Assembly (NCBI GenBank): GCA_910585295.1 | Contig: CAJUDE010000003.1 | Span: forward strand, 107,946-171,945 | Origin: an uncultured Lachnospiraceae bacterium | GTDB lineage: Bacteria; Bacillota; Clostridia; Lachnospirales; Lachnospiraceae | DNA length: 64,000 bases | Direction: 5' to 3' | Shown: positions 35,636 to 44,373 of the stretch, one piece after another | Numbering within the stretch: the stretch's first letter is position 1 | Layout: each line of letters begins with the position of its first letter | Translations under genes and position numbers: made by a program | Notes under the pieces: model-generated | The model's database searches: none | What the model was told of the DNA's origin: nothing | The model's input: the letters and a program-made list of their open reading frames with translations, nothing else

Positions 35636-36122
35636 AGTACCACCTCATTTTTTCATGTTCCAGCAGCCACTCCTTAACTTTTAGGCCGCCAGCGTACCCA
35701 ACCAGGGTTCCATTGCTTCCAATGACCCGGTGGCAGGGGATTACAATCATAATAGGGTTGCGGTTATTTGCCATGCCGACGGCGCGGCATCCTTTGGGGT
35801 TTTGGATTTGTATGGCAATTTCTTTGTAGCTGCGTGTTTCCCCATAGGGGATTGTGCGTAAGGCGTCCCAGACTTTTTGCTGGAAAGCCGTGCCAGACGG
35901 GTGGAGGGGCAAGTCAAAGTGCTGGCGTGTTCCCTGGAAATATTCCCTTAATTGGGCTTTGGCAGTATCTAGTAACGGAGTGCTTCTTTGTTCCACAGTA
36001 CCTTCTGGGAACTCGGCAAAAAGTGTTTCCTCCCCTGCCAGGCTTAAATGGGTAAGGGCGTTGCCTTCCTCTATCATTCTTAGGGCGCCGAGAGGGGAGG
36101 TATAATAAGCAACATATTTCAT
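35625..36122 (-). CDS. ogt: Methylated-DNA--protein-cysteine S-methyltransferase
   Basis: 165 aa from ATG 36122 (MKYVAYYTSPLG), with GAGGAAG upstream; earlier in-frame codons fall in the divergent promoter region. The acceptor motif IPCHRVIG is near residue 133, followed by LVGYAGGLKVKEWLLEHE, which is typical of Ogt/MGMT. It removes alkyl groups from O6-guanine in a suicide reaction. It lacks the Ada regulatory domain. Vsr follows with overlap, and an AlkD-like gene is divergent, so this is a small DNA-repair island. Confidence 0.95.
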   Translation of the reverse strand: MKYVAYYTSPLGALRMIEEGNALTHLSLAGEETLFAEFPEGTVEQRSTPLLDTAKAQLREYFQGTRQHFDLPLHPSGTAFQQKVWDALRTIPYGETRSYKEIAIQIQNPKGCRAVGMANNRNPIMIVIPCHRVIGSNGTLVGYAGGLKVKEWLLEHEKMRWYYGT

Positions 36123-36140
36123 AGTTACAGGCTTCCTCTT

Positions 36141-36168
36141 TTGTTTTATAATAATAACAGTATATAAC
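36141..36168 (+). promoter_or_regulatory. Possible sigma-A promoter for the AlkD-like gene
   Basis: TTGTTT and TATAAC with a 16-bp spacer in the 78-base gap between the divergent ogt and AlkD-like genes. The same AT-rich stretch must also serve ogt. Confidence 0.45.
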
Positions 36169-36200
36169 AAAGTTTCTTGGAAGGAAAGGAGAACATACAT

Positions 36201-36941
36201 ATGGCAGCCATACATTTTGGGCCGCAGGAGGAATGTAACGCCCATATCAGAAAGCAGTTAGGGCAGCTTGCAGAGCCAAAATTTCAGCAGTTTATGGCAA
36301 AGCTGCTGCCAGGAGTGGAAAATATCCTGGGCGTGCGCCTGCCAATGCTTCGCGCATTGGCGAAGCAGCTTGCGAAAAGGGACTGGAAGGCTTACCTGTG
36401 CCATGCCTCTAATGGGAGTTATGAGGAAATTATGCTCCAAGGGCTGGTTTTGGGCTATGCCAAAGGGGATTTGCAGGAAAAAAAGGAATATCTGGAGCAG
36501 TTTATCCCTAAAATAAATAATTGGTCGGTTTGTGACAGCGTATGTTCCACGATAAAGCTGGCGAAGGGGCAGCCAGAAGAATTTTGGGAGTTTCTGCAGC
36601 AGTATTTATATAGTGAGGAGGAATTCCAAATCCGTTTTGCATTGGTCCAAATGCTGGATTATTATGTGAATGAAGCATATCTTGCAAGGGTGCTTCAGGC
36701 AGTGCAGCAGGTGAATCAGGAAGCTTATTATGCCAATATGGCGCAGGCATGGCTGCTTTCGATTTGCTTTCGGGAGTTTCCAGAGAAGACATTGCCAGTT
36801 TTAAAGGAGAATTCCCTGAAAGATTTTACACATAATAAGGCGATCCAGAAAATTATAGAATCCCTCAAAGTATCTAGGGAGGAAAAAGAACTAGTAAAAG
36901 CATTAAAAAGGCAGGTGGGTGCTAATGGACTTGACTTATAG
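36201..36941 (+). CDS. DNA alkylation repair protein (AlkD-like HEAT-repeat family)
   Basis: 246 aa from ATG 36201 (AAAGGAG upstream); a TTG at 36177 would extend into the promoter. The protein is helical, with the family landmarks GVRLPMLRALAKQLAKRDW near residue 47, NNWSVCDSVCSTI near 105 and FQIRFALVQMLD near 140. AlkD proteins are HEAT-like DNA glycosylases that excise N3- and N7-alkylated purines. It is divergent from ogt and vsr, which supports an alkylation-damage role. Confidence 0.88.
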   Translation: MAAIHFGPQEECNAHIRKQLGQLAEPKFQQFMAKLLPGVENILGVRLPMLRALAKQLAKRDWKAYLCHASNGSYEEIMLQGLVLGYAKGDLQEKKEYLEQFIPKINNWSVCDSVCSTIKLAKGQPEEFWEFLQQYLYSEEEFQIRFALVQMLDYYVNEAYLARVLQAVQQVNQEAYYANMAQAWLLSICFREFPEKTLPVLKENSLKDFTHNKAIQKIIESLKVSREEKELVKALKRQVGANGLDL

Positions 36942-37029
36942 CGTGCTAAAGGAAATACCTGCAAAGAAGCTCAGGTTCCCATTGACGGTATTGGCAGAAA
37001 ACTTTATAATGGAACAAGAATATGGATAG
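36925..37029 (+). CDS. Possible small ORF overlapping the AlkD-like gene
   Basis: 34 codons starting inside the last codons of the AlkD-like gene, with AGGTGG six bases before the ATG. It fills the gap up to prfB. The product is basic, with no recognised motif. The ribosome site may be chance within the upstream coding region; there is no further support. Confidence 0.15.
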   Translation: MDLTYSVLKEIPAKKLRFPLTVLAENFIMEQEYG

Positions 37030-37043
37030 AAAGAGGTGACACG

Positions 37044-38157
37044 ATGGTAGAATTAGACCAGTTCAAAACAACTTTGAACACATACAAAAAACCGTTAGTG
37101 GAAGTGAGGGATTCACTTTGACCTGGCAAATAAAGAGAAAAAGATCCAGGAATTAGAACGGGAAATGGAAGCGCCGGATTTTTGGGACAATACGGAGCTT
37201 TCCCAGGTGAAAATGAAAGAACTGAAAAGCTTAAAGGACGATGTGGAGACTTATGCGCAGCTTTCTGGGCAGTATGAGGACATTGAGACATTGCTGGAAA
37301 TGGGCTATGAGGAGAATGACGCTTCTTTAATCCCAGAAATTCAGGAAGCTTTGCAGGAATTTGAAGATACCTTTGAGAATATCAGGATTAAGACGCTGCT
37401 CTCTGGGGAATACGATGGGGAACATGCAATTGTCTCACTCCATGCCGGGGCAGGGGGGACAGAGTCCTGCGACTGGAATTCTATGCTTTACCGGATGTAC
37501 AAACGGTGGGCGGACGATAAAGGGTTTGAGGTGGAAGTGCTGGATTCCCTGGATGGGGAGGAAGCAGGCATTAAATCTATCACCTTTGAGGTGCGCGGGC
37601 AAAACGCCTATGGCTATCTGAAATCCGAAAAAGGCGTACACCGCCTGGTGCGTATTTCGCCTTTTAATGCGGCGGGCAAACGGCAGACCTCCTTTGCCTC
37701 CTGTGATGTAATGCCGGATATTGAGAAGGATTTGGATATTGAAATTAAAGACGATGAGCTGCGGATAGATACCTACCGGTCCAGCGGGGCAGGCGGGCAG
37801 CATATCAATAAGACCTCTTCGGCAATCCGCATTACCCATCTTCCAACAGGGATTGTGGTGCAATGCCAGAATGAACGTTCCCAGCATATGAATAAAGATA
37901 AGGCAATGCAGATGTTAAAGGCCAAGCTGTATCTTTTAAAACAAGAAGAGAATGAGAAGAAGGCTGCTGATATCCGGGGGGAAGTGACAGAAATTGGCTG
38001 GGGGAACCAGATCCGTTCTTATGTCATGCAGCCCTACACCATGGTGAAGGACCACCGCACCAACGCGGAAACTGGGAATGTGGACAGCGTGATGGACGGC
38101 AAGCTGGATTTATTTATCAATGCCTACCTAAAATGGCGCAGCCTGGAAGGGAAATAA
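37044..38157 (+). CDS. prfB: Peptide chain release factor 2 (programmed +1 frameshift)
   Basis: The protein needs a +1 frameshift. The ATG at 37044 (AGAGGTGA upstream) opens a 25-codon frame ending at TGA 37119. Reading resumes at GAC 37120 and gives ~370 aa in all, the normal RF2 length. The slip site is CTT TGA C. SPF occurs as the RF2 stop-recognition tripeptide in RISPFNAAGK, and the peptidyl-tRNA hydrolysis motif GAGGQHINK is intact. RF2 reads TGA and TAA; frameshifting at its own TGA gives autoregulation. Confidence 0.97.
37106..37122 (+). promoter_or_regulatory. prfB programmed +1 frameshift site
   Basis: GAGGG (37106-37110) acts as an internal Shine-Dalgarno-like element five bases before CTT TGA C (37116-37122). 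Slow decoding of TGA when RF2 is scarce lets the ribosome slip to GAC. Confidence 0.95.
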
Positions 38158-38179
38158 GGCAAAACAGGAGGAAATAAGA

Positions 38180-39454
38180 ATGGGAATTATCAGGGCGGCG
38201 ATGCAGGCAGTGTCCGGCGGGCTGGCGGACCAATGGCTGGAAGTGTATGAGCCTGGGGATATGGGGGACAGGACCGTATTTACCACAGGGGTTAAGGTCC
38301 GTAAAGGGCAAAATGTAAAAGGCTCGAGCGATACAGTAAGTAATGGCTCTGTGGTCCATGTCTATGACAATCAGTTTATGATGCTGGTGGATGGGGGCAA
38401 AATTGTGGATTACACGGCGGAGCCAGGCTATTATAAAGTAGATAATTCCGCGCTGCCTTCCCTTTTTCACGGGCAGTTAAGGGATGCCGTGAAGGAATCC
38501 TTCCAACGCATCAAGTTTGGCGGCCAGGCCCCAACCAAACAGAAAGTATTTTATATTAATTTACAGGAAATCAAAGGGATTAAGTTTGGCACCAGGAACC
38601 CCATCAATTATTTTGATAATTTTTATAATGCGGAACTGTTCCTGCGGGCCCATGGGACGTATTCCATCAAGATAACAGACCCAATCCGCTTTTATGCAGA
38701 AGCAATTCCCAGAAATGCAGGGCAGGTGGAAATTGAGGATATCAACGAGCAGTACCTTGCAGAATTTTTAGAGGCGCTCCAATCTGCCATTAACCAGATG
38801 TCCGCGGATGGGATCCGTATATCTTATGTGGCTTCCAAAGGGCGGGAGCTGGGAAAATATATGGCGGATACGCTGGACGGGGATTGGAACCGGATGCGCG
38901 GCATGGAAATCCAGGCAGTGGGGATTGCCAGCGTTTCCTACGATGAGAAATCTACAGAACTCATCAATATGCGCAACGAGGGCGCTATGCTTAGCGACCC
39001 AACCGTGCGGGAAGGGTACTTGCAGGGGCATGTGGCGCGGGGGTTAGAAGCGGCAGGCTCCAATGCCAATGGCGCCATGGCGGGGTTTATGGGCATGGGC
39101 GTAGGGACGCAGGCGGCAGGGAGCGCCATGGGCGCGGCTTCCGCAGCCAATATGCAGCAAATGCAGATGCAGCATGCCTCGCAAGTAAGCGCCCAGCATG
39201 TCCAGAATATGCAAAAACCTAGCTGGGTTTGTGCCTGCGGGGCGCAAAATAGCGGTAAGTTCTGCTCCGAATGCGGGCAGCCCAAGCCAAAAGACCCAGA
39301 AGGCTGGACTTGTAGCTGCGGGCAGGTGAACAGTGGGAAATTCTGTTCTGAATGCGGCGCGCCTAAGCCAGAGAAGAAAGGGGCTTGGACTTGCGCCTGT
39401 GGGGCAGTCAACAGCGGGAAATTCTGTTCCGAGTGCGGAAGCCCATCAAAGTAA
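38180..39454 (+). CDS. SPFH/Band 7 protein with three C-terminal zinc ribbons (YdjI-like)
   Basis: 424 aa with AGGAGG upstream. Residues ~1-290 form an SPFH/virion-core-like domain. A Met/Ala/Gln-rich linker (~300-345) follows. Three near-identical modules of W-x-C-x-C-G...N-S-G-K-F-C-S-E-C-G close the protein (~350-422), each a four-cysteine ribbon. The layout matches B. subtilis YdjI, which forms membrane-linked assemblies with YdjG, YdjH and PspA under envelope stress. The next two genes encode a zinc-ribbon membrane protein and a TPM-domain protein, so the whole module is present without PspA nearby. Confidence 0.9.
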   Translation: MGIIRAAMQAVSGGLADQWLEVYEPGDMGDRTVFTTGVKVRKGQNVKGSSDTVSNGSVVHVYDNQFMMLVDGGKIVDYTAEPGYYKVDNSALPSLFHGQLRDAVKESFQRIKFGGQAPTKQKVFYINLQEIKGIKFGTRNPINYFDNFYNAELFLRAHGTYSIKITDPIRFYAEAIPRNAGQVEIEDINEQYLAEFLEALQSAINQMSADGIRISYVASKGRELGKYMADTLDGDWNRMRGMEIQAVGIASVSYDEKSTELINMRNEGAMLSDPTVREGYLQGHVARGLEAAGSNANGAMAGFMGMGVGTQAAGSAMGAASAANMQQMQMQHASQVSAQHVQNMQKPSWVCACGAQNSGKFCSECGQPKPKDPEGWTCSCGQVNSGKFCSECGAPKPEKKGAWTCACGAVNSGKFCSECGSPSK

Positions 39455-39473
39455 GGGAATAAGGAGAAAACAA

Positions 39474-40526
39474 ATGGCAGTTGTCAGTTATAAATGCCCT
39501 AACTGCGACGGCGAGCTGGTATTTAATCCAAGAACGCAGAAGTATAAGTGTGAATACTGTACTTCTGCGTTTTCGCAGGAAGAATTAAGCCAGATGCAGC
39601 CAGGGCGGCAGGAGGGAAGGCAGGAAAGCGCCAGCCTTAAAGGGGCGGGAGGCGAAAAGGGCAATGTATACAGTTGCCCAAGCTGCGGGGCGCAGATTGT
39701 CACAGATGATACTACAGCGGCATCCTTTTGCTATTATTGCCATAATCCGGTGGTGCTGTCAGGAAGGGTGTCTGGGGAGTTTATGCCAGATAAAATTATT
39801 CCATTTGCCATTGACAAAAGGCAGGCTACAGAAAAATTCTTAGAATATGTGCAGCATAAAAAATTTGTCCCCAGAGCATTTTTCTGTAAAAGCCAGATTG
39901 AAAAGATTTCAGGGGTCTATTTCCCCTATTGGATGGTGGATATGGACTTAGAGGGGAGCATGGAGGCAGAAGGGAAGCATATCCGGGTATGGCGAAGCGG
40001 CGATACAGAATATACAGAGACAAAGTTATACCAGGTGGAGCGAGCTGGGGACATACACCTAGAAGACCTTGCCAAGAATGCCTTGAAAAAGGCAAACAGC
40101 AAGCTTTCTGCCGGAGTTTTGCCCTATGATATGGCAAAGGCGCAGGAATTCCATATGGGATACCTTTCTGGGTTCCTGGCAGAAAAGCGTGATATGGAAC
40201 AAGGCGAGCTGGAAACAGAAGTAAGGGCTGAGGCCAAGGAATATGGGGAGAAGCTCCTTAAGGGTACCATACATGGCTACACCGCCTTGTCTGTTAAGGG
40301 CTGCCGCCTGAATCGCCAGAGGGAAAATTGGGAGTATCTGCTCCTGCCTGTTTGGACGGTAACTTACAAAGGCAGGGATGGGAAATTCTACTATTATTCC
40401 ATGAATGGGCAAAATGGAAAAGTATATGGAGAACTTCCCATTGACCTTAAAAAAGTGTGGATACTGAGCGGGATAGTTTCTGTAACCGTGTTCCTGCTGG
40501 GGCTGATAGGAGGGTTTTTTATATGA
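39474..40526 (+). CDS. Zinc-ribbon membrane protein (YdjG-like)
   Basis: 350 aa from ATG 39474 (AAGGAG upstream), 19 bases after the SPFH gene. Two zinc ribbons open the protein: CPNCDGE with CEYC (residues ~7-25), and CPSCGAQ with CYYC (~65-85). A soluble domain of ~230 residues follows, and one membrane helix lies near the C-terminus (~325-345). The next gene overlaps as ATGA. By analogy with ydjG it should work in the membrane with the SPFH and TPM partners; its biochemical activity is unknown. Confidence 0.85.
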   Translation: MAVVSYKCPNCDGELVFNPRTQKYKCEYCTSAFSQEELSQMQPGRQEGRQESASLKGAGGEKGNVYSCPSCGAQIVTDDTTAASFCYYCHNPVVLSGRVSGEFMPDKIIPFAIDKRQATEKFLEYVQHKKFVPRAFFCKSQIEKISGVYFPYWMVDMDLEGSMEAEGKHIRVWRSGDTEYTETKLYQVERAGDIHLEDLAKNALKKANSKLSAGVLPYDMAKAQEFHMGYLSGFLAEKRDMEQGELETEVRAEAKEYGEKLLKGTIHGYTALSVKGCRLNRQRENWEYLLLPVWTVTYKGRDGKFYYYSMNGQNGKVYGELPIDLKKVWILSGIVSVTVFLLGLIGGFFI

Positions 40527-41344
40527 GGCTTACCTTTAGGCTGGCTGCCGTTTTGCTGGCATTGTGTTTCTTTTTATGCCCGGTAGGGGCAAAGGCTCAA
40601 AATGCGCAGCTTACGGACCAAGCGGGGCTTTTGGCAGAAGAAGAGGGGAAAGGAATTGCCCAGCAAATCAAAGAACTGGAAAAGTCTTCTGGCTGGGAGG
40701 TCATGGCTGTGACCACAGAAGATGCAGAAGGCATGGGCGCACAGGAGTATGCAGAAACTTGGTTTGATGAATATACGGAAAAAGAAGATGGGATAATCTG
40801 CCTGATTGACATGGACAACCGGGAAATTGCAATACGGGCGTTTGGGGAAAGCAGGTATTATATTACCGATGACAGGGCAGACGCTATTCTGGACGCCGGA
40901 TATAAGAAGATTACAAAAGAGGACTATGGGGGAACGCTAGAAGCGATGCTTTCGGAGGCCTATAAGGCATACCAGGAAGAAAACCCAAAGGATAATTACC
41001 TCTATAATCAAGATACTGGGGAAGTTACAGATTACAAGAAGGGGCATCGCAGGATAACTAGGATAGAGGCTCTGATTGCGGCAATTGCGGCAATTGTTGC
41101 AGGAGGTGTTACGGCAGGCTCTGTCATTGGCACATACCGCCTGAAATTTGGCGGCCCACAGTATCCAATCGAGAAAAATGGCAGAATCCGGCTTAAAAGC
41201 CAAAAAGACAGGCTGGTAAACCAATTCATTACCCACAGGCACATTCCAAGGGAAAGTTCAGATGGCGGCAGCCAAGGCGGCAGAAGCACAATACATACAG
41301 GGGCAGGCGGGCGAAGCTCCAGTGGGGGCAGCAGGAAATTTTAA
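40523..41344 (+). CDS. TPM-domain membrane protein (YdjH/YgcG-like)
   Basis: 273 aa, starting in an ATGA overlap with the previous gene. A signal peptide (1-~24, ending AKA) precedes a TPM domain (~28-155, with LTDQAGLL and GIICLIDMDNREIAI). One membrane helix lies at ~185-205. The cytoplasmic tail is rich in Gly, Ser and Arg. TPM domains fold outside the cytoplasmic membrane and several bind Ca2+ or aid membrane complex repair. It completes the SPFH / zinc-ribbon / TPM operon. Confidence 0.87.
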   Translation: MRLTFRLAAVLLALCFFLCPVGAKAQNAQLTDQAGLLAEEEGKGIAQQIKELEKSSGWEVMAVTTEDAEGMGAQEYAETWFDEYTEKEDGIICLIDMDNREIAIRAFGESRYYITDDRADAILDAGYKKITKEDYGGTLEAMLSEAYKAYQEENPKDNYLYNQDTGEVTDYKKGHRRITRIEALIAAIAAIVAGGVTAGSVIGTYRLKFGGPQYPIEKNGRIRLKSQKDRLVNQFITHRHIPRESSDGGSQGGRSTIHTGAGGRSSSGGSRKF

Positions 41345-41351
41345 AAACAGG

Positions 41352-41380
41352 TTGCATTCTGAAAATAAATATGCTAATAT
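41352..41380 (+). promoter_or_regulatory. Sigma-A promoter for the threonine-pathway genes
   Basis: TTGCAT and TAATAT with a 17-bp spacer, 69 bases before the ACT-domain gene. It lies just after the stop of the TPM gene. Confidence 0.65.
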
Positions 41381-41448
41381 CTTTCCTATGACTACAGATG
41401 TATCTCACAGAAATACATGGAATAATATGCAGCAGGCTGGAGGACAGC

Positions 41449-41892
41449 ATGGAAGAGAAAACAAAGTATTTTGTGTTAAAGAAAAAAGCGGTTCCGGAAG
41501 TGCTGCTGAAAGTGGTGGAGGCAAAACGGCTGCTGGAATCAGAGCGGGCGGAATCGGTACAGCAAGCTACCGAGATGGTTGGCATCAGCCGCAGCTCTTT
41601 TTATAAGTATAAGGATGATATTTTCCCATTCCATGACAATGCCAGGGGGAAAACAATCACAATGGTGATTCAGATGGATGACGAGCCAGGGTTATTGTCC
41701 CAGGTGCTTGGGACTGTGGCAGAATACAACGCCAATATCCTGACGATCCATCAAAGTATCCCAGTGAATGGGGTCGCATCGTTAACTATAAGCGTTGATG
41801 TGCTTCCAGATACAAAAAATGTATCCCAGATGGTGGAGAATATCGAGCAGCAGGACGGGATCCATTATTTAAAAATATTGGCTAGGGAATAA
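41449..41892 (+). CDS. ACT-domain protein (UPF0735/PheB-like)
   Basis: 147 aa from ATG 41449, which has GGAGGA upstream. The N-terminal ~70 residues include a helix-turn-helix-like stretch (AESVQQATEMVGISRSSFYK). An ACT domain follows (~72-145), with MVIQMDDEPGLLSQVLGTV and an N-I-L-T-I-H-Q strand. ACT domains bind amino acids. It lies 33 bases before homoserine dehydrogenase, and in many clostridia such genes adjoin hom, so it probably senses an aspartate-family or aromatic amino acid. The target is unknown. Confidence 0.88.
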   Translation: MEEKTKYFVLKKKAVPEVLLKVVEAKRLLESERAESVQQATEMVGISRSSFYKYKDDIFPFHDNARGKTITMVIQMDDEPGLLSQVLGTVAEYNANILTIHQSIPVNGVASLTISVDVLPDTKNVSQMVENIEQQDGIHYLKILARE

Positions 41893-41925
41893 ATCGCTGC
41901 CAGCATAACAGACAGGGAGGAAATT

Positions 41926-43128
41926 ATGATTAAAATAGCTATTTTAGGTTACGGGACCATTGGTTCTGGCGTGGTGGAAGTGTTGAACACCAACCAGGAG
42001 AGCATTGCCAAACGGGCAGGGGATGAAATCCAGGTAAAATATATCCTGGATTTAAGGGATTTCCCAGGAGACCCTATGGAAGATAAGGTGGTGCATGATT
42101 ATGATATTATTGCAGATGACCCTGAAATCCAGGTGGTGGTGGAGGCCATGGGCGGCGTGGAGCCAGCATATACGTTTGTAAAGAGGGCGCTTTTGTCCGG
42201 CAAAAATGTGACCACTTCCAACAAAGCGCTGGTGGCGAAACATGGCGCGGAATTGATTGCCATTGCCAAGGATAAGAGCATTAACTTTTTGTTTGAGGCG
42301 AGCGTAGGCGGCGGGATTCCCATTATCCGCCCGTTAAATTCATCCCTGACTGCGGATGAAATTGAGGAAATTACAGGTATTTTAAATGGGACCACCAACT
42401 ATATGTTGAGCAAGATGACATTTGAAGGTTTGGAATTTGATGATGTACTAAAAGACGCCCAGTCCAGGGGGTATGCAGAGGCAGACCCTACGGCTGATAT
42501 TGAAGGGTATGACGCATGCAGGAAAATTGCAATCCTGACTTCTATGGTATGCGGGCAGCAGGTAGATTTTGAAGAGATTTATACAGAAGGGATTAGCAAA
42601 ATTACAGCGACGGATATCCGTTATGCCAAGGCAATGGGCAGGGTGATTAAGCTGCTTGCCACAAGCCGTAAGACAGAGGAGGGGTATTGCGCGATGGTTG
42701 CGCCATTTATGCTGTCCCAGAGCCATCCATTGTATAATGTAAATGATGTGTTTAACGCGATTTTTGTCCATGGGAATGTGTTAGGCGACGCCATGTTTTA
42801 TGGCAGCGGTGCAGGGAAGCTCCCAACGGCAAGCGCAGTGGTGGCAGATATTGTGGATATTGCCAAACATCTCAATAAAAATATCCTGATATCCTGGAGT
42901 TCCAGGAAAATGGACTTGATTGACTGCAAAAAAGCAAAGAGCCGCTTTTTTGTAAGGGCAAATGATGGGAAGGAAGCAATCCAGCAATCTTTCGGCAAGG
43001 TGGAGTTTATTGAGGCAAAAGACGTCCTTGGCGAAACAGGATTTTTGACAGAAGTTATGTCAGAAGAAGATTATGCACAGAAAGCAAACGGATTAAAGCA
43101 CATTTTGCAAAGGATCCGCGTAGTGTAA
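41926..43128 (+). CDS. hom: Homoserine dehydrogenase
   Basis: 400 aa with GGGAGG upstream. An NAD(P)-binding Rossmann motif GYGTIGSGVVE is at residue 7. VTTSNKALVAKHG near 88 and GGGIPIIRPL near 125 are family signatures, with the catalytic GILNGTTNYML and ADPTADIEGYDAC segments downstream. The C-terminal ~70 residues form a short ACT-like region. It reduces aspartate semialdehyde to homoserine in threonine and methionine synthesis. The next gene follows closely and may supply the homoserine kinase step. Confidence 0.96.
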   Translation: MIKIAILGYGTIGSGVVEVLNTNQESIAKRAGDEIQVKYILDLRDFPGDPMEDKVVHDYDIIADDPEIQVVVEAMGGVEPAYTFVKRALLSGKNVTTSNKALVAKHGAELIAIAKDKSINFLFEASVGGGIPIIRPLNSSLTADEIEEITGILNGTTNYMLSKMTFEGLEFDDVLKDAQSRGYAEADPTADIEGYDACRKIAILTSMVCGQQVDFEEIYTEGISKITATDIRYAKAMGRVIKLLATSRKTEEGYCAMVAPFMLSQSHPLYNVNDVFNAIFVHGNVLGDAMFYGSGAGKLPTASAVVADIVDIAKHLNKNILISWSSRKMDLIDCKKAKSRFFVRANDGKEAIQQSFGKVEFIEAKDVLGETGFLTEVMSEEDYAQKANGLKHILQRIRVV

Positions 43129-43151
43129 TGGTAGAGATAGGGAGGATTATT

Positions 43152-44354
43152 ATGAAATATGTTATTGTGCTTGGGGATGGGATGGCGGACCTCCCTATCG
43201 AAGGGCTGCAGGGTATGACCCCACTGGAATATGCAAAAACGCCTTGTATGGATTGCCTGGCGGCAGCCGGGGAAATTGGGACAGCCCATACCATTCCTGA
43301 AGGAATGGCGCCAGGCAGCGACACGGCAAATTTATCGGTGCTGGGGTATGACCCCAAAACCTATTATTCTGGCCGTTCCCCATTGGAAGCTTTGAGCATT
43401 GGCGTGGACATGAAGCCTACAGACGTGTCTTTGCGCTGCAATTTGGTGACTTTGACAGAGGAAGAAGGGAAATTTGAGGATAAAAGGATTTTAGACCACA
43501 GTTCTGGGGAAATTTCCACAGAAGACGCAGCAATTTTATTGGATGCAGTGAAAAAAGGGCTTGAAACGGAAGTTTACAAATTTTATGCAGGGACTAGTTA
43601 CCGCCATCTGTTGATTTGGCAGCAGGGGCAGGTAGTGGAACTGGCGCAGCCCCACGATGTGCTGGGGCAGACGATTGGGCAGCATCTTCCTAAGGACCAG
43701 GCGCTGCGGGACATGATGGAAAAAAGCTATGGGATATTGGTAAACCACCCCATTAACCTGGAGCGGAAGGAGCGGGGGCTGAACCCAGCGAACTCCTGTT
43801 GGTTCTGGGGGGCAGGGACCAGGCCTTCCCTCTCTCCCTTTGAAGAAAGGACAGGGCTGAAGGGCGCTATGGTGTCAGCAGTGGATTTGCTGAAAGGGAT
43901 TGCGGTGGGTGCTTCCATGAAAACTATCATTGTGGACGGCGCCAATGGAGGGCTGCACACCAATTACCGTGGGAAAGCACAGGCGGCAGTGGATGTGCTG
44001 ACAAAGGAAAATTATGACTTTGTGTATGTGCATGTGGAGGCGCCGGACGAAATGGGGCATCAGGGCAGCGTGGAAAAGAAGGTGCAGGCAATTGAATTTT
44101 TAGACGGGCAGGTGATTGCTCCAATCAAAGAAGGGCTGGAGCAGGCAGGGGAGGCGTTTCGGATTCTGGTTATGCCAGACCACCCAACGCCAATCTGCAT
44201 ACGTACCCATACTGGGGACGATGTGCCTTATCTGCTTTATGACAGCACCGCGCCCCAACAGAATACATGGAAATACAATGAAAAGGAAGCAGCGGCAAGT
44301 GGGCGCCATATTTCCAGAGGCTGCGAGATGATAGATTATCTGATTCAAAACTAA
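43152..44354 (+). CDS. ApgM-like phosphotransferase, proposed homoserine kinase
   Basis: 400 aa from ATG 43152 (GGGAGGAT upstream). It belongs to the alkaline-phosphatase-fold cofactor-independent phosphoglycerate mutase (archaeal ApgM) family. VLGDGMADLP near the N-terminus, GSDTANLSVLGY near 60, APDEMGHQG near 298 and MPDHPTPICIRTHTGDD near 340 hold the expected metal ligands. In clostridia this subfamily replaces ThrB and is described as a proposed homoserine kinase. Its place between hom and lysC supports that role over glycolysis. Biochemical proof is not available from sequence. Confidence 0.88.
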   Translation: MKYVIVLGDGMADLPIEGLQGMTPLEYAKTPCMDCLAAAGEIGTAHTIPEGMAPGSDTANLSVLGYDPKTYYSGRSPLEALSIGVDMKPTDVSLRCNLVTLTEEEGKFEDKRILDHSSGEISTEDAAILLDAVKKGLETEVYKFYAGTSYRHLLIWQQGQVVELAQPHDVLGQTIGQHLPKDQALRDMMEKSYGILVNHPINLERKERGLNPANSCWFWGAGTRPSLSPFEERTGLKGAMVSAVDLLKGIAVGASMKTIIVDGANGGLHTNYRGKAQAAVDVLTKENYDFVYVHVEAPDEMGHQGSVEKKVQAIEFLDGQVIAPIKEGLEQAGEAFRILVMPDHPTPICIRTHTGDDVPYLLYDSTAPQQNTWKYNEKEAAASGRHISRGCEMIDYLIQN

Positions 44355-44373
44355 ATGGTTTCAGGAGAACAAT

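Noticed and set aside
43152..44354. Glycolytic phosphoglycerate mutase
   Set aside because: The fold fits, but the position between hom and lysC favours the homoserine kinase role; the mutase label is kept only as an alternative.
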